In this document: piece after piece, positions 26,076-35,422 of the stretch
Numbering within the stretch: the first letter of the stretch is position 1
How the letters are laid out: each line of letters begins with the position of its first letter
Translations under genes and position numbers: made by a program
Assembly (NCBI GenBank): GCA_964342695.1
Contig: CAYFFV010000005.1
Span: forward strand, 1-64,000
Length of the DNA stretch: 64,000 bases
Source: CAYFFV01 sp964342695
GTDB taxonomy: Bacteria; Acidobacteriota; Vicinamibacteria; Vicinamibacterales; UBA8438
Direction: 5' to 3'
Notes under the pieces: model-generated
Databases searched by the model: none
The model's input: only the letters and a program-made list of their open reading frames with translations
What the model was told of the DNA's origin: nothing

Positions 26076-28643
26076 CTAAACAACGACGATATTCACCAGC
26101 TTACTGGAAACAACAATTATTTTTTTTATCGATCTGCCATCAATATTTCTTTGTACTTGAGAATTTTCAAGAGCTAACTGTTTCAATTTTTCTTCGTTTA
26201 ATTCAGACGAAACAATAATCCGCGCACGAACACGGCCATTAACCTGAACTGGAATAACGATTTCTTCTGATTTCGCTACGTTAGCATCATAAGCCGGCCA
26301 CCCGGCCGCTGTAATTCCATCCGAATGACCTAGTTCTTCCCACAACTCTTCACAAATATGAGGAGTAAAAGGCGCCAGCATTAACACTAGCGATTCCAGG
26401 GATTCCTTAACGACACTCAACGACTCAGGACGACATACTTGAGAACCTGTCTCTACTAGAGACCCAGATCTTTTGAGTGAACCAATATTTTCTTGATCAC
26501 AATATAGATACAACTCATTCACCAGTTCCATCAAAGCAGAAACAACCGTATTAAGGTGAACCCTTGGATCGATATCTTCTGAAACTCTACGGATTGTGCT
26601 ATGGGTCTTCCTCCGCATATCTCTATCTGTATCAATAAGATCAAAACACGAAGGCTCTTTAACACCTTCAATCTCAACGGACTCACAATACGAAAGCACT
26701 AGCCGCCACACTCTTGTCAAAAACCGTTGACTGCCCTCCAACCCTGTATCTGTCCATTCAATTTCTTTCTCAGGTGGCGCCACAAACATTTCGTAAAGCC
26801 TCAGAGCATCCGCACCATAGGTTGCCAACATTTCGTCAGGATCAACCACGTTGCCTTTCGACTTAGACATAACAGCGCCATTCCTCAACACCATCCCTTG
26901 AGTCAATAGACGCGTAAATGGTTCATCGTGATCAACCATTTTTAAATCACCGAATACCCGGCAAAAAAATCTCGAGTAGATAAGATGAAGGATGGCATGT
27001 TCAACACCACCACTATAGAAATCAACGGGACACCAATATTTGACCTTCTCCGGCACAAACGGTAATTCATTGTTTTTCGGATCACAAAATCGATAAAAAT
27101 ACCAAGAAGAATCAAAAAATGTATCCATTGTGTCAGTTTCTCTTTTTGCGGGTTCGCCACATTCAGGACATGCTGTATTGACAAACTCTGAAACTTGCGA
27201 CAAAGGAGAAGCCCCGCGACCTGTAAACTCCTCAACTATAGGGAGTCTGACTGGAAGATCTTCCAAAGGAACTGGTTTCGTGCCGCAATGCGGGCAATAA
27301 ATTATAGGTATTGGTGTCCCCCAATATCGCTGACGAGAAACACCCCAATCTTTAAGTCTTAACTGCACCTCGCTGGCGCCAAAACCTTCGGCCTCAGCAA
27401 ATCTGTTCATTTCTGAAATAGCCTCTGAACTCCGTAAACCTGAAAACGGACCTGAATCAACAAGTTCACCATGAACAGTCGAAGCACTTTCTAAAGTCTC
27501 TCCAATTAATTGTTGTGTTGTTGTTGGTTGAACGACAACCCTTACGGGAAGACCGTACTTCTTAGCGAATTCAAAATCACGCTGATCATGGGCAGGCACT
27601 GCCATAACTGCACCCGTGCCGTAATCGGCCAAAACAAAATTAGTCACCCAAATAGGTATTTTTTTGTTCGTAAAAGGATTTACAGCAAATCTTCCAGTAT
27701 CGAATCCTTCCTTCTCGACCTTTCCCGTAAGCCGAGACATCCGGTCTAACGCCTTAAATTGACTTACATTGTCTCGAAATATTTGAGGATTACTCTTTAA
27801 ATCTGCAATTCTGTCAACTAGTGGATGTTCTGGTGCCAGCAACAAACAGGTTGCCCCGTAAATCGTATCAACTCTAGTTGTAAACACAGAAAGTGCTTCC
27901 TCGGGTTTATCTGTCTCTTCCCCGTCTCGCACCACACTGAAAGTAACACGCGATCCTTCTGAGCGGCCAATCCAATTCCTCTGCATAGTCAAAACTTTGC
28001 TTGGCCATTCTCCCAGTTGATCCACGCCTCCGAGTAAATCATCTGCATATTTAGTGATACGAAGAAACCACTGATCTAGATCACGATCCTGCACTTCCGT
28101 ATCACAACGCCAACAACGCGTATCAACGACCTGTTCATTAGCAAGCACCGTCTGACATGAAGAACACCAATTTACAGTAGACCGTTTTCTGTAGGCCAAA
28201 TCTCGTTCAAGCATTTGCAAGAACAACCACTGGTTCCATTTGTAGTAATCCGAATTACATGTTGCAAACTCTCGCTCCCAGGAATAACTAATTCCTAAAC
28301 GCTGCAACTGACCCTTCATATGAGTGATATTGCTAACGGTCCAACGCTCAGGATGATCGCCATGTTTGATAGCCGCGTTTTCAGCTGGCAAACCGAAAGC
28401 ATCCCATCCAAATGGATGAAGAACATTAAAACCTTGCATCCTTTTTGTTCTCGCAACTACATCCCCGATCATATAGTTTCGTACATGTCCTACATGGGCG
28501 TGACCAGATGGATAAGCAAACATGACCAGACAGTAGAATTTAGGCCTGCTGTCATCTTCGGTGACTTCGAACGCTCGGCTTTCTTGCCAGCGCTGCTGCC
28601 ATTTTTTCTCGATAGCTTGGGGATCGTAATCACGCACGGACAT
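26076..28643 (-). CDS. leuS: Leucyl-tRNA synthetase
   Basis: An 855-aa class Ia synthetase. Its HIGH motif lies in 'YPSGHAHVGHVRNY'; zinc-type CxxC pairs (CSSC/CWRC; CPHCG/CPECG) are visible. The CP1 editing domain contains 'TTRVDTIYGATCLLLAPEH' and 'GTGAVMAVPAHDQRDFEFA'. The KMSKS loop is MSKSKGNVVDPD near residue 600. A C-terminal anticodon domain ends the protein. The frame is open to 28676, but the ATG at 28643 (MSVRDYDPQAIE) matches the family start and clears the upstream gene's stop at 28661. Confidence 0.97.
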   Translation of the reverse strand: MSVRDYDPQAIEKKWQQRWQESRAFEVTEDDSRPKFYCLVMFAYPSGHAHVGHVRNYMIGDVVARTKRMQGFNVLHPFGWDAFGLPAENAAIKHGDHPERWTVSNITHMKGQLQRLGISYSWEREFATCNSDYYKWNQWLFLQMLERDLAYRKRSTVNWCSSCQTVLANEQVVDTRCWRCDTEVQDRDLDQWFLRITKYADDLLGGVDQLGEWPSKVLTMQRNWIGRSEGSRVTFSVVRDGEETDKPEEALSVFTTRVDTIYGATCLLLAPEHPLVDRIADLKSNPQIFRDNVSQFKALDRMSRLTGKVEKEGFDTGRFAVNPFTNKKIPIWVTNFVLADYGTGAVMAVPAHDQRDFEFAKKYGLPVRVVVQPTTTQQLIGETLESASTVHGELVDSGPFSGLRSSEAISEMNRFAEAEGFGASEVQLRLKDWGVSRQRYWGTPIPIIYCPHCGTKPVPLEDLPVRLPIVEEFTGRGASPLSQVSEFVNTACPECGEPAKRETDTMDTFFDSSWYFYRFCDPKNNELPFVPEKVKYWCPVDFYSGGVEHAILHLIYSRFFCRVFGDLKMVDHDEPFTRLLTQGMVLRNGAVMSKSKGNVVDPDEMLATYGADALRLYEMFVAPPEKEIEWTDTGLEGSQRFLTRVWRLVLSYCESVEIEGVKEPSCFDLIDTDRDMRRKTHSTIRRVSEDIDPRVHLNTVVSALMELVNELYLYCDQENIGSLKRSGSLVETGSQVCRPESLSVVKESLESLVLMLAPFTPHICEELWEELGHSDGITAAGWPAYDANVAKSEEIVIPVQVNGRVRARIIVSSELNEEKLKQLALENSQVQRNIDGRSIKKIIVVSSKLVNIVVV

Positions 28644-28660
28644 ACCTACGGAATAGTTAA

Positions 28661-29686
28661 TTATAGCCCAGGCCAAAAGGAAGACTGCGCAGAAAGAACC
28701 TTATCTAAGGAAGTCTCCGCTAATTCTTCCGCTTTCCGATTACCTTCGAATGAATCAAATGTAACCCCAGCCATAATTTCTAGGGTTACGGCAAGACACT
28801 CCTCGAGTACACCAAGATTGTACCCCCCCTCTGTTACAGTAATTATCCTTCCCTCGCAACACTCGTCAGACACTTCTCGGAGTTTTCTCATTATCTCGGC
28901 AAAGCCTCTAGTTGAAAGATTCATGCCACCAAGTGGATCGTCCACATGAGCATCATACCCGGAAGATAAAAGTAATAAATCTGGATTAAACTGTCTGAGA
29001 ATGGGAATAACGAGACGGTTAAGCAACAACATGTAATCAGCGTCACCCGCCCCTGCAGCCAGAGGAATATTTACGGTAAAACCCGCACCATCGTTACGGC
29101 CAACGTCATCAGCCGCACCTGTACCAGGATAAAAAGGATACTGGTGGATGGAAATATATAACACCCTAGGATCATCATAAAACATCCACTGCGTTCCGTT
29201 TCCATGGTGAACGTCATAATCCACAATAGCAATCTTTTTACGTCCAGACGACAAAGCGTAACTCGCAGCAATCGCAATATTGTTGTAAAAACAGAATCCC
29301 ATGGCACGATCCTGTTCGGCGTGATGGCCTGGTGGCCGAACGAACGCTACTGCAGGCTTGCCACTCAAAGCATAATCAACAGCATCAATCGAAGCTCCTA
29401 CCGCCAACTTGGCAACCAACGAAGATTCTGGTGACGCATACGTATCTTGATCAAAGCGGAAATTAGAACCTGCTGTTTTTTCGATGTTTTCAAAGTGTTG
29501 CCTACTATGAACTCGCAGTATATGTTCCGCTGCTCCTTGATTTGGTTCTGATGCAGAACCACCATCAGATATCCAGCCTTCTGCAACCTTTTGCATAACT
29601 GAAGCCCGAGCCACTTGTTCAGGATGCCCCACAGGAGGTACATGTTTCAGAAAACGCTGAGACCAAATTAAGTGGGCATTCGACAT
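28661..29686 (-). CDS. Histone deacetylase-fold amidohydrolase
   Basis: A 341-aa member of the HDAC / acetoin-utilisation / acetylpolyamine amidohydrolase superfamily. Catalytic features are intact: RPPGHHAEQDRAMGFCFYNN (HH dyad near residue 120), the zinc ligands in DYDVHHGNG, the later Asp in LLSSGYDAHVDDPLGG and the EGGYNL loop. Bacterial relatives deacetylate small molecules such as polyamines, or proteins. The substrate cannot be told from sequence. It sits in a unit with ETF, a DUF374 acyltransferase and leuS, so a link to acyl metabolism is possible but unproven. Confidence 0.9.
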   Translation of the reverse strand: MSNAHLIWSQRFLKHVPPVGHPEQVARASVMQKVAEGWISDGGSASEPNQGAAEHILRVHSRQHFENIEKTAGSNFRFDQDTYASPESSLVAKLAVGASIDAVDYALSGKPAVAFVRPPGHHAEQDRAMGFCFYNNIAIAASYALSSGRKKIAIVDYDVHHGNGTQWMFYDDPRVLYISIHQYPFYPGTGAADDVGRNDGAGFTVNIPLAAGAGDADYMLLLNRLVIPILRQFNPDLLLLSSGYDAHVDDPLGGMNLSTRGFAEIMRKLREVSDECCEGRIITVTEGGYNLGVLEECLAVTLEIMAGVTFDSFEGNRKAEELAETSLDKVLSAQSSFWPGL

Positions 29687-29730
29687 CTGTAAACCCTTAA
29701 ACTTTTTTCAAGCGAAACCACTTTTACGTT

Positions 29731-30420
29731 TCACTCGCTTAGCGCCGTTGACACCGAATTAACAGCTTTAGATGAAAGTTGATTCAGCGATCGTTCAAGT
29801 TCACTCCGAAAACACTCAAGACCAGACCCGTCTGCTTGAGACGCAGGCACATCGATCGGTGGTCCTATCGTAACGAAGATCCGACTGAACGGTCTTGGTA
29901 TTTGAGTGCGGTCCCAACTGTTCGCCAACCAATACCGGTCAGATTCCATGTGGAACGGCAATATTGGACTACTCGTTAAACTCGCTAACCACACTGCACC
30001 AGGTTGAACTGACCTTAATGGTCCACGGGGTCCGTCAACTGTAAACGCAGCTGCTCCTCCACGCCGAATATCACGACGAAGCTGCACCAAAGCCCGTGCC
30101 CCACCACGTGAGGTTGATCCCCTAGCGGTTCCAAATCCAAATCTCTTAATGATTCTTGCGATCCATTCACCATCAAAATTCTCGCTGGTCATCACAACAA
30201 TGCCACGGTTACGCCAAAAATAGGTAGCTGGAAGAATACGGCCATGCCAAAAAGCAAATATAGGTTGATTTCCTGTTGAGCGGATAGCCTCGTAGTGCTC
30301 ATAACCCTCAACATGCCACCGCCAAGTACTGGCCAAAAGCGCGATTAACGGATATCCGAAAGCAGCAATAACTGCCACCTTGATACGCTGAACGAAAGAC
30401 AGAGAGTTATTACCGGTCAC
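29731..30420 (-). CDS. DUF374 lysophospholipid acyltransferase-family protein
   Basis: A 229-aa protein with an N-terminal hydrophobic anchor and the DUF374 pattern: 'QPIFAFWHGRILPATYFW' (HGR in place of the HX4D box), MTSENFDGEWIARII, 'GFGTARGSTSRGGARAL' and 'FTVDGPRGPLRSVQPGAVWLA'. DUF374 proteins are related to LPLAT acyltransferases and often occur near lipid A or lipoprotein genes. It is an inner-membrane-associated enzyme of unknown substrate, possibly envelope lipid acylation. The start overlaps the ETF-QO stop as ATGA, so the two are translationally coupled. Confidence 0.85.
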   Translation of the reverse strand: MTGNNSLSFVQRIKVAVIAAFGYPLIALLASTWRWHVEGYEHYEAIRSTGNQPIFAFWHGRILPATYFWRNRGIVVMTSENFDGEWIARIIKRFGFGTARGSTSRGGARALVQLRRDIRRGGAAAFTVDGPRGPLRSVQPGAVWLASLTSSPILPFHMESDRYWLANSWDRTQIPRPFSRIFVTIGPPIDVPASQADGSGLECFRSELERSLNQLSSKAVNSVSTALSE

Positions 30421-32075
30421 ATGCCTTCATATTGGGGCCCACCGCCACCTTCTGGAGGCACCCAATCAATAATCTGATAGGGATCCATAATGTCACAGGT
30501 TTTGCAGTGTACACAGTTTGAGGCATTAATCTTAAGTTCTTTTCCTCCAGAGTTTCCTGACACCGGAATAATTTCATAAACATTAGCCGGACAGAATCGA
30601 GTACACGGATTTTTATATTCTTCCAAACAAATAGTGCGACAGATATCAGTATCACTGACAATTAAGTGACTCGGTTGATCTTCATCGTGCCGTGTGCCCG
30701 AGTAATGAACATTCGTGAGTTTATCAAAGGTTAACGTTCGGTCGACCTCGACAGAGTCTACCCTGGCATTCCTGTCTCGATAATAATTTCGCACAGACTC
30801 AATACGTTTATAACCAGGCTCAGAGGGCATCGGTTCCCTGAACCACCACCCTCGCGTCAGAAGAGCCAAGGCAGAATAAGAAAGACCGGCCAACAAACCA
30901 CCGCTAAAACTCTGATGAATATTTCTCACCGGATACAACTCACGACGAATATCACCATTGTCAATGGAAGTCGTATACCGTGCCAACACATCGCGCGAGC
31001 AATCTTTTAGCCGAATTGCTTCAAAAGCCGCATCGGCTGCACACATTCCACTTCGCATTGCCAAATGAATACCTTTGAGCCTTAGGGAATTTACGAATCC
31101 TGCAGCATCTCCAACTATTAAAGCTCCATCAACATGACATCGAGGAATTGAATGCCACCCACCCTCAGGAAGCGCCTTTGCTCCATAGCGGATCATCTGA
31201 CCATCTTTTAAAAGATCCTTTATCAGAGGGTGTCGTTTAAAGCGCTGAAACGCAGTGTGGGGATCAAAGAAAGGATCACGGTAGTCGAGGCCACTTACAA
31301 ACCCAATTGAAAGCCTTCCATCCGATAAACCATACGCGAATCCTCCACCAAACTCTTCCATCCTGAGGGGATAACCCAAAGTGTGAACAACCGCCCCTGG
31401 AGCAATACGACCGTCAGGAACCTCCCACAGTTCCTTAATTCCCAAGGCATAAGACTGAGGTAAACGGTCACTATCAAGAGACAAACGCTGAATTAATTGT
31501 TTTGTTAAGTTCCCACGAACACCATCCGCAAAAATCGTAACCGCAGCTCTAATATCGACTCCAGGTTCAAATGTCTTCTTGGGCTTTCCCTCTCGATCGA
31601 CTCCACGGTCTCCAGTTCTAACACCAACCACGCGATCTTCATCAAACAAGATCTCCGTTCCTGAAAATCCAGTAAAAATATCAACACCAGCGTCTTCCAC
31701 AAGACCAGCCAACCATTTCACTAGGCCATTTAGCGAGAGTATGAAATTACCGTGATTACGAAGTGGCGGTGGCGTAACGGGTAAACGCAGTCTATGATTT
31801 TCAGTTAAAAAATAAACATGATCTTCGACAACAGGTATCTTTAAAGGAGATTTTTTTGACCGCCAATCTGGAACCAACTCCTCCAAGACAGTCGGATCAA
31901 AAACGGCACCAGACAACATGTGGGCACCGTTAGAACGAGATTTCTCTAAAACAGCAATGGAAAGAGGATCACCATCCTGTTGTCGCTGGAGATTTGCCAA
32001 TCTCAGCGCAGCAGCCAAACCGGCAGGACCGCCACCAATGATAAGCACGTCGACTTCAAGAGTCTCGCGATCCAG
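30417..32075 (-). CDS. Electron transfer flavoprotein:quinone oxidoreductase
   Basis: A 552-aa membrane-associated flavo-iron-sulfur protein passing electrons from ETF to the quinone pool, probably menaquinone here. FAD-binding VLIIGGGPAGLAAA is at the N-terminus. The C-terminus has the 4Fe-4S ferredoxin-like set CTRFCPANVYE and CVHCKTCDIMDP, ending VPPEGGGGPQYEGM as in ETF-QO proteins. Start choice: no ATG/GTG/TTG precedes GTG 32048 in frame, and that start would cut the first beta strand. CTG at 32075 has GGAGG at 6-base spacing and restores DRETLEVD. The last step of the etfBA unit. Confidence 0.93.
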   Translation of the reverse strand: MDRETLEVDVLIIGGGPAGLAAALRLANLQRQQDGDPLSIAVLEKSRSNGAHMLSGAVFDPTVLEELVPDWRSKKSPLKIPVVEDHVYFLTENHRLRLPVTPPPLRNHGNFILSLNGLVKWLAGLVEDAGVDIFTGFSGTEILFDEDRVVGVRTGDRGVDREGKPKKTFEPGVDIRAAVTIFADGVRGNLTKQLIQRLSLDSDRLPQSYALGIKELWEVPDGRIAPGAVVHTLGYPLRMEEFGGGFAYGLSDGRLSIGFVSGLDYRDPFFDPHTAFQRFKRHPLIKDLLKDGQMIRYGAKALPEGGWHSIPRCHVDGALIVGDAAGFVNSLRLKGIHLAMRSGMCAADAAFEAIRLKDCSRDVLARYTTSIDNGDIRRELYPVRNIHQSFSGGLLAGLSYSALALLTRGWWFREPMPSEPGYKRIESVRNYYRDRNARVDSVEVDRTLTFDKLTNVHYSGTRHDEDQPSHLIVSDTDICRTICLEEYKNPCTRFCPANVYEIIPVSGNSGGKELKINASNCVHCKTCDIMDPYQIIDWVPPEGGGGPQYEGM

Positions 32076-32076
32076 T

Positions 32077-33045
32077 TCATTCCTCCAAGGCTGAGATAAT
32101 AGCAGGCACTATTTCAAATAGATCTCCTACTATTCCATAATCAGCAATTTCAAAAATTGGTGCATCAGCATCCTTATTAATTGCAACAATGGTACGGGCT
32201 CCCTTCATACCAACAAGATGTTGAATGGCACCAGAAATACCGAGAGCAAAATAAAGGACAGGGGTCACTGTCTGACCAGAACTTCCAACCTGCCTATCCA
32301 TCGGCAACCATCCAGCATCACAAATAGGCCGGGAAGCCGCAAGTTCAGCACCCAGTTCTTTCGCGAGTTGCTGAACCAACGGTAAATGTTCTTGATCTTT
32401 AATACCTCTACCAACCGCAACGATACGATCTGCTTGACTTAAATCAACAACTTGCTGTGACTCTTTAAAAGGCTGTTCAGGATGCTGACGGATTGCAGAC
32501 TTATCAATGCTTACTGGAAATAGTCTCGAAGACACTATTTCAGTGCTTTTTCTGGCCGCATCAGCCCGATATGATCCAATTTGAAAACTTATAAAATGAG
32601 GTGCTTTCCCCTCAGGAATTACATCCGCCACAAATTTACCCTGGAACATGGGTCTTACGAACGTTAAGCCTTCATCACGTTCTTTCGTTGCTATACAATC
32701 CGTAATCAGTGCAGACCCCAACATTGAAGCTAACTTTGGGGCAAAATCCCTTGTTCGATATGTGTGTGGTAGCAAAACAAGATCAGGCATTTCATTGTTA
32801 ATAATTTGGGCCCAAGCCTCAACATAACTATCACTATTGTAGTGAAGAAGGCCTGGATCATCGACACACAAAATCTCTGAAACATCTGCTTGTGAAAACT
32901 CATTAAGAACCTGTTCAAGCCCTGAACCTATCACTCCAAGAGTAATAGATTCGTGGCCAGGCATGTCTTGAGCAGCAGCCACAACTTCCCAGCTAACTGG
33001 ATTTACAACGTTACCGGTGTGCTCAGTAATTATTAAGATCATCAT
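32077..33045 (-). CDS. etfA: Electron transfer flavoprotein subunit alpha
   Basis: A 322-aa EtfA. The N-terminal ETF domain covers about 1-190. The C-terminal FAD-binding domain has the diagnostic 'VAVGRGIKDQEHLPLVQQLA', 'ELAASRPICDAGWLPMDRQVGSSGQTVTP' (key elements SRP, DxGW, QVGxSGxTV), 'ALGISGAIQHLVGMK' and 'IVAINKDADAPIFEIADYGIVGD'. It pairs with EtfB to carry electrons from acyl-CoA dehydrogenases. It starts 12 bases after etfB. The standard 1:1 arrangement with EtfB and ETF-QO suggests fatty-acid or amino-acid oxidation rather than bifurcation. Confidence 0.96.
   Translation of the reverse strand: MMILIITEHTGNVVNPVSWEVVAAAQDMPGHESITLGVIGSGLEQVLNEFSQADVSEILCVDDPGLLHYNSDSYVEAWAQIINNEMPDLVLLPHTYRTRDFAPKLASMLGSALITDCIATKERDEGLTFVRPMFQGKFVADVIPEGKAPHFISFQIGSYRADAARKSTEIVSSRLFPVSIDKSAIRQHPEQPFKESQQVVDLSQADRIVAVGRGIKDQEHLPLVQQLAKELGAELAASRPICDAGWLPMDRQVGSSGQTVTPVLYFALGISGAIQHLVGMKGARTIVAINKDADAPIFEIADYGIVGDLFEIVPAIISALEE
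32082..32086 (-). promoter_or_regulatory. ribosome-binding site that argues for a CTG start of ETF-QO
   Basis: On the minus strand GGAGG (32086..32082) is followed after 6 bases (AATGAA) by CTG at 32075, in frame with the flavoprotein. An ATG at 32080 lies only 1 base from GGAGG and is in another frame. The spacing favours CTG as initiator. The motif lies inside the end of etfA. Confidence 0.5.
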
Positions 33046-33057
33046 CTGTTCTAAACA

Positions 33058-33819
33058 CTAAATCACTCGAATGTCTTCACGCATTACCCGGACCAATTCT
33101 GTAGCAGCCTCTGCAGGATCACCGGAAATTAATTGAGTCGTTTTTTCTTTCTCTGGAACGTACAGTTCCAAAATTCTCTGTTGAGAATTGATCTGTGATT
33201 CCTTCTCAATAGTGTTTATAGATTTTTTTTTCGCCGACATTATTCCCTTAAGAGTTGCATAACGCAGTTGATTGATACCACTCTGAATAGTAAGTAGGGA
33301 CGGAAGAGGCATTTCTATCCACTGAAACCACCCACCCTCAAGTTCTCTCTTAACGCGAAGACCTCCCTCCTTAACAATAACCTCCATAATAATTGTGGCG
33401 TGCGACATATCAAGCTGATCTGCTAACACAACTCCAACCTGTCCAAATCCTTGATCGTCTGACTGGAGACCCGTAAGGATTAAATCGAAGGCTTCAGGCT
33501 TTAAAGCATCCGCCAATGAGGAACCAAGAGTCATAGCATCTGCAAAATCCATCTGTTCTGACTGGACATGTATACCCCGATCAGCACCCCTGGCAAGACC
33601 CTCTCTAATCACCTGAGCCACTCTAGCCGGACCGGCCGTACAAACCACGACTTCACCACCCTGCTGTTCCTTCAAACGAAGAGCCTCTTCAAGCGCATAG
33701 GCGTCCGGTTCATTCATTTCAAAACTTGCGTCTCCGTCGCTGATCCAAGTGGCACTATCGTTGACACGCAAAGGCCAGTCCCTACTGACCACCTGTTTGA
33801 TACATACGCCAATTTTCAT
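33058..33819 (-). CDS. etfB: Electron transfer flavoprotein subunit beta
   Basis: A 253-aa EtfB. 'MKIGVCIKQVVSRDWPLRV' and 'SFEMNEPDAYALEEALRLKE' are typical of the N-terminus. The AMP-binding region DLILTGLQSDDQGFGQVG and the 'LPSLLTIQSGINQLRYATLKGIMSAKKK' segment (recognition loop, key PxLLxI) are present. It is first in etfB-etfA-ETF-QO. A 74-base gap separates it from fabF upstream, enough for a promoter, though none is convincing. Confidence 0.96.
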   Translation of the reverse strand: MKIGVCIKQVVSRDWPLRVNDSATWISDGDASFEMNEPDAYALEEALRLKEQQGGEVVVCTAGPARVAQVIREGLARGADRGIHVQSEQMDFADAMTLGSSLADALKPEAFDLILTGLQSDDQGFGQVGVVLADQLDMSHATIIMEVIVKEGGLRVKRELEGGWFQWIEMPLPSLLTIQSGINQLRYATLKGIMSAKKKSINTIEKESQINSQQRILELYVPEKEKTTQLISGDPAEAATELVRVMREDIRVI

Positions 33820-33893
33820 GATTATTAGCCAATTTCAAAAAACTTATGTCCGCAAACTATTTCTAAGACAACGGTACCTAAACACTTAAATTC

Positions 33894-35138
33894 TTAATTT
33901 TCGAACCGCTTAAAGATAAGACATGCGTTAGTGCCACCGAAACCAAAGGAATTTGACAACGCGTAGGTGATTTTCTTGTTTCTTTTTTCATTTGGAACAT
34001 AGTCTAGGTCGCAGTCCGGATCCTGATTTTCAAGGTTAACTGTGGGTGGTATTACCTGGTCACGAACAGCTAGAGCAACGATTCCAGCCTCAAGTCCACC
34101 CGCAGCCCCTAGAAGATGGCCTGTCATGGACTTCGTCGAAGATATCGAAAGCGAGCGCGAGTGTTCACCAAAACAGGTCTTAATTGCCAAAGTCTCGAGA
34201 CGATCATTGTAAGGGGTAGATGTTCCATGAGCATTTATGTAGTCGACATCCGTGGGTTTTATAGCGGCTTCCTTAAGCGCAGCCTGCATAACACGAACTG
34301 CTCCTTCTGCATCTTCAGATGGCGCAGTCATGTGGAAGGCATCTGCGGACATACCGTATCCAACCAGCTCCGCATAAATAGGAACGCCCCTTTCTCGCGC
34401 GTGATCCAACTCCTCAAGAATCAGGACCCCAGCTCCCTCGCCAATAATAAAACCATCCCGTTTTAAGTCGAATGGCCGACTTGCCCGTTCAGGCTCGTCA
34501 TTTCGTGTAGACAGAGCCCGCATCGCAGCAAACCCACCAACCCCCATCGGAGTTATAGCCGCCTCAGACCCACCTGCAATCATTACATCTGCAGCTCCCC
34601 GTTTAACAATTTCATACGCATCACCTAGAGCATGCGCGGACGCAGAACAAGCTGTGCAGGTCGCACTGTTAGGGCCTTGAGCACCAAAACGAATCGACAC
34701 CTGGCCAGCAGCCAGATTAATAATTGCCGAAGGTATAAAAAACGGAGAGATTTTTCTCGGACCACCGTCAAGTAGGGCTTTATGCTCTCTTTCGATAGTA
34801 CTAAAACCGCCTATCCCAGACGCAATAAATACTCCAACTTTCGGCCCAAGGGGGCTGTCATTCTTGAGTCTGGAATCAGACAGGGCATACTCAGAAGCTG
34901 CGATAGCGTACTGGATAAAGATATCCATTTTCTTGATATCTTTCTTGCCGATAAAATCAAGCGGATCGAACCCCTTAACTTCACCAGCAATCTTCGCCGC
35001 AAACGCATCTGTGTTAAACCTGGTAATCCTAGTTATACCATTCAGACCAGAACATAGACCTTCCCAAGTCGCCTGAGTTCCGTTTCCCAGCGACGACACC
35101 AAACCTACACCCGTAACTACAACCCTTCTACCCGCCAT
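33894..35138 (-). CDS. fabF: 3-oxoacyl-ACP synthase II
   Basis: A 414-aa condensing enzyme that elongates acyl-ACP with malonyl-ACP. The Cys-His-His triad is visible: the active Cys in ATCTACSASAHALGDA (about residue 163), NAHGTSTPYND (about residue 300) and KSMTGHLLGAAGG (about residue 335). The FGFGGTNACLIF end is typical. The open frame reaches 35156, but MAGRRVVVTG at 35138 is the normal family start. It is last in the fab cluster, 11 bases or so after acpP. Confidence 0.96.
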   Translation of the reverse strand: MAGRRVVVTGVGLVSSLGNGTQATWEGLCSGLNGITRITRFNTDAFAAKIAGEVKGFDPLDFIGKKDIKKMDIFIQYAIAASEYALSDSRLKNDSPLGPKVGVFIASGIGGFSTIEREHKALLDGGPRKISPFFIPSAIINLAAGQVSIRFGAQGPNSATCTACSASAHALGDAYEIVKRGAADVMIAGGSEAAITPMGVGGFAAMRALSTRNDEPERASRPFDLKRDGFIIGEGAGVLILEELDHARERGVPIYAELVGYGMSADAFHMTAPSEDAEGAVRVMQAALKEAAIKPTDVDYINAHGTSTPYNDRLETLAIKTCFGEHSRSLSISSTKSMTGHLLGAAGGLEAGIVALAVRDQVIPPTVNLENQDPDCDLDYVPNEKRNKKITYALSNSFGFGGTNACLIFKRFEN

Positions 35139-35167
35139 CATACCCACGCGAAACAATAGAGGTTCTG

Positions 35168-35410
35168 CTATTTCTTACCTTTTGCATTAGCCTGAATATA
35201 CTCGACAGCTTCCCTAACCCTAGTTATTTTTTCAGCATCTTCATCAGGAATTTCAAGACCAAACTCCTCTTCCAATGCCATAACTAGTTCAACGGTATCA
35301 AGAGAATCCGCACCTAAATCATCTACAAAAGACGCATCGGGTGTAACCTCCTCTTCATCGACACCGAGTTGATCCACGATAATACTTTTTACTTTATCCT
35401 CTACGGCCAT
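35168..35410 (-). CDS. acpP: Acyl carrier protein
   Basis: An 80-aa acidic four-helix protein. The phosphopantetheine attachment Ser36 lies in DDLGADSLDTVELVMALEEE, the canonical DSL motif. It carries acyl chains between the Fab enzymes and to PlsX, LpxA and others. It lies between fabG and fabF, as in most bacteria. Length and sequence are entirely typical. Confidence 0.97.
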   Translation of the reverse strand: MAVEDKVKSIIVDQLGVDEEEVTPDASFVDDLGADSLDTVELVMALEEEFGLEIPDEDAEKITRVREAVEYIQANAKGKK

Positions 35411-35422
35411 TAAAACGCCTCC

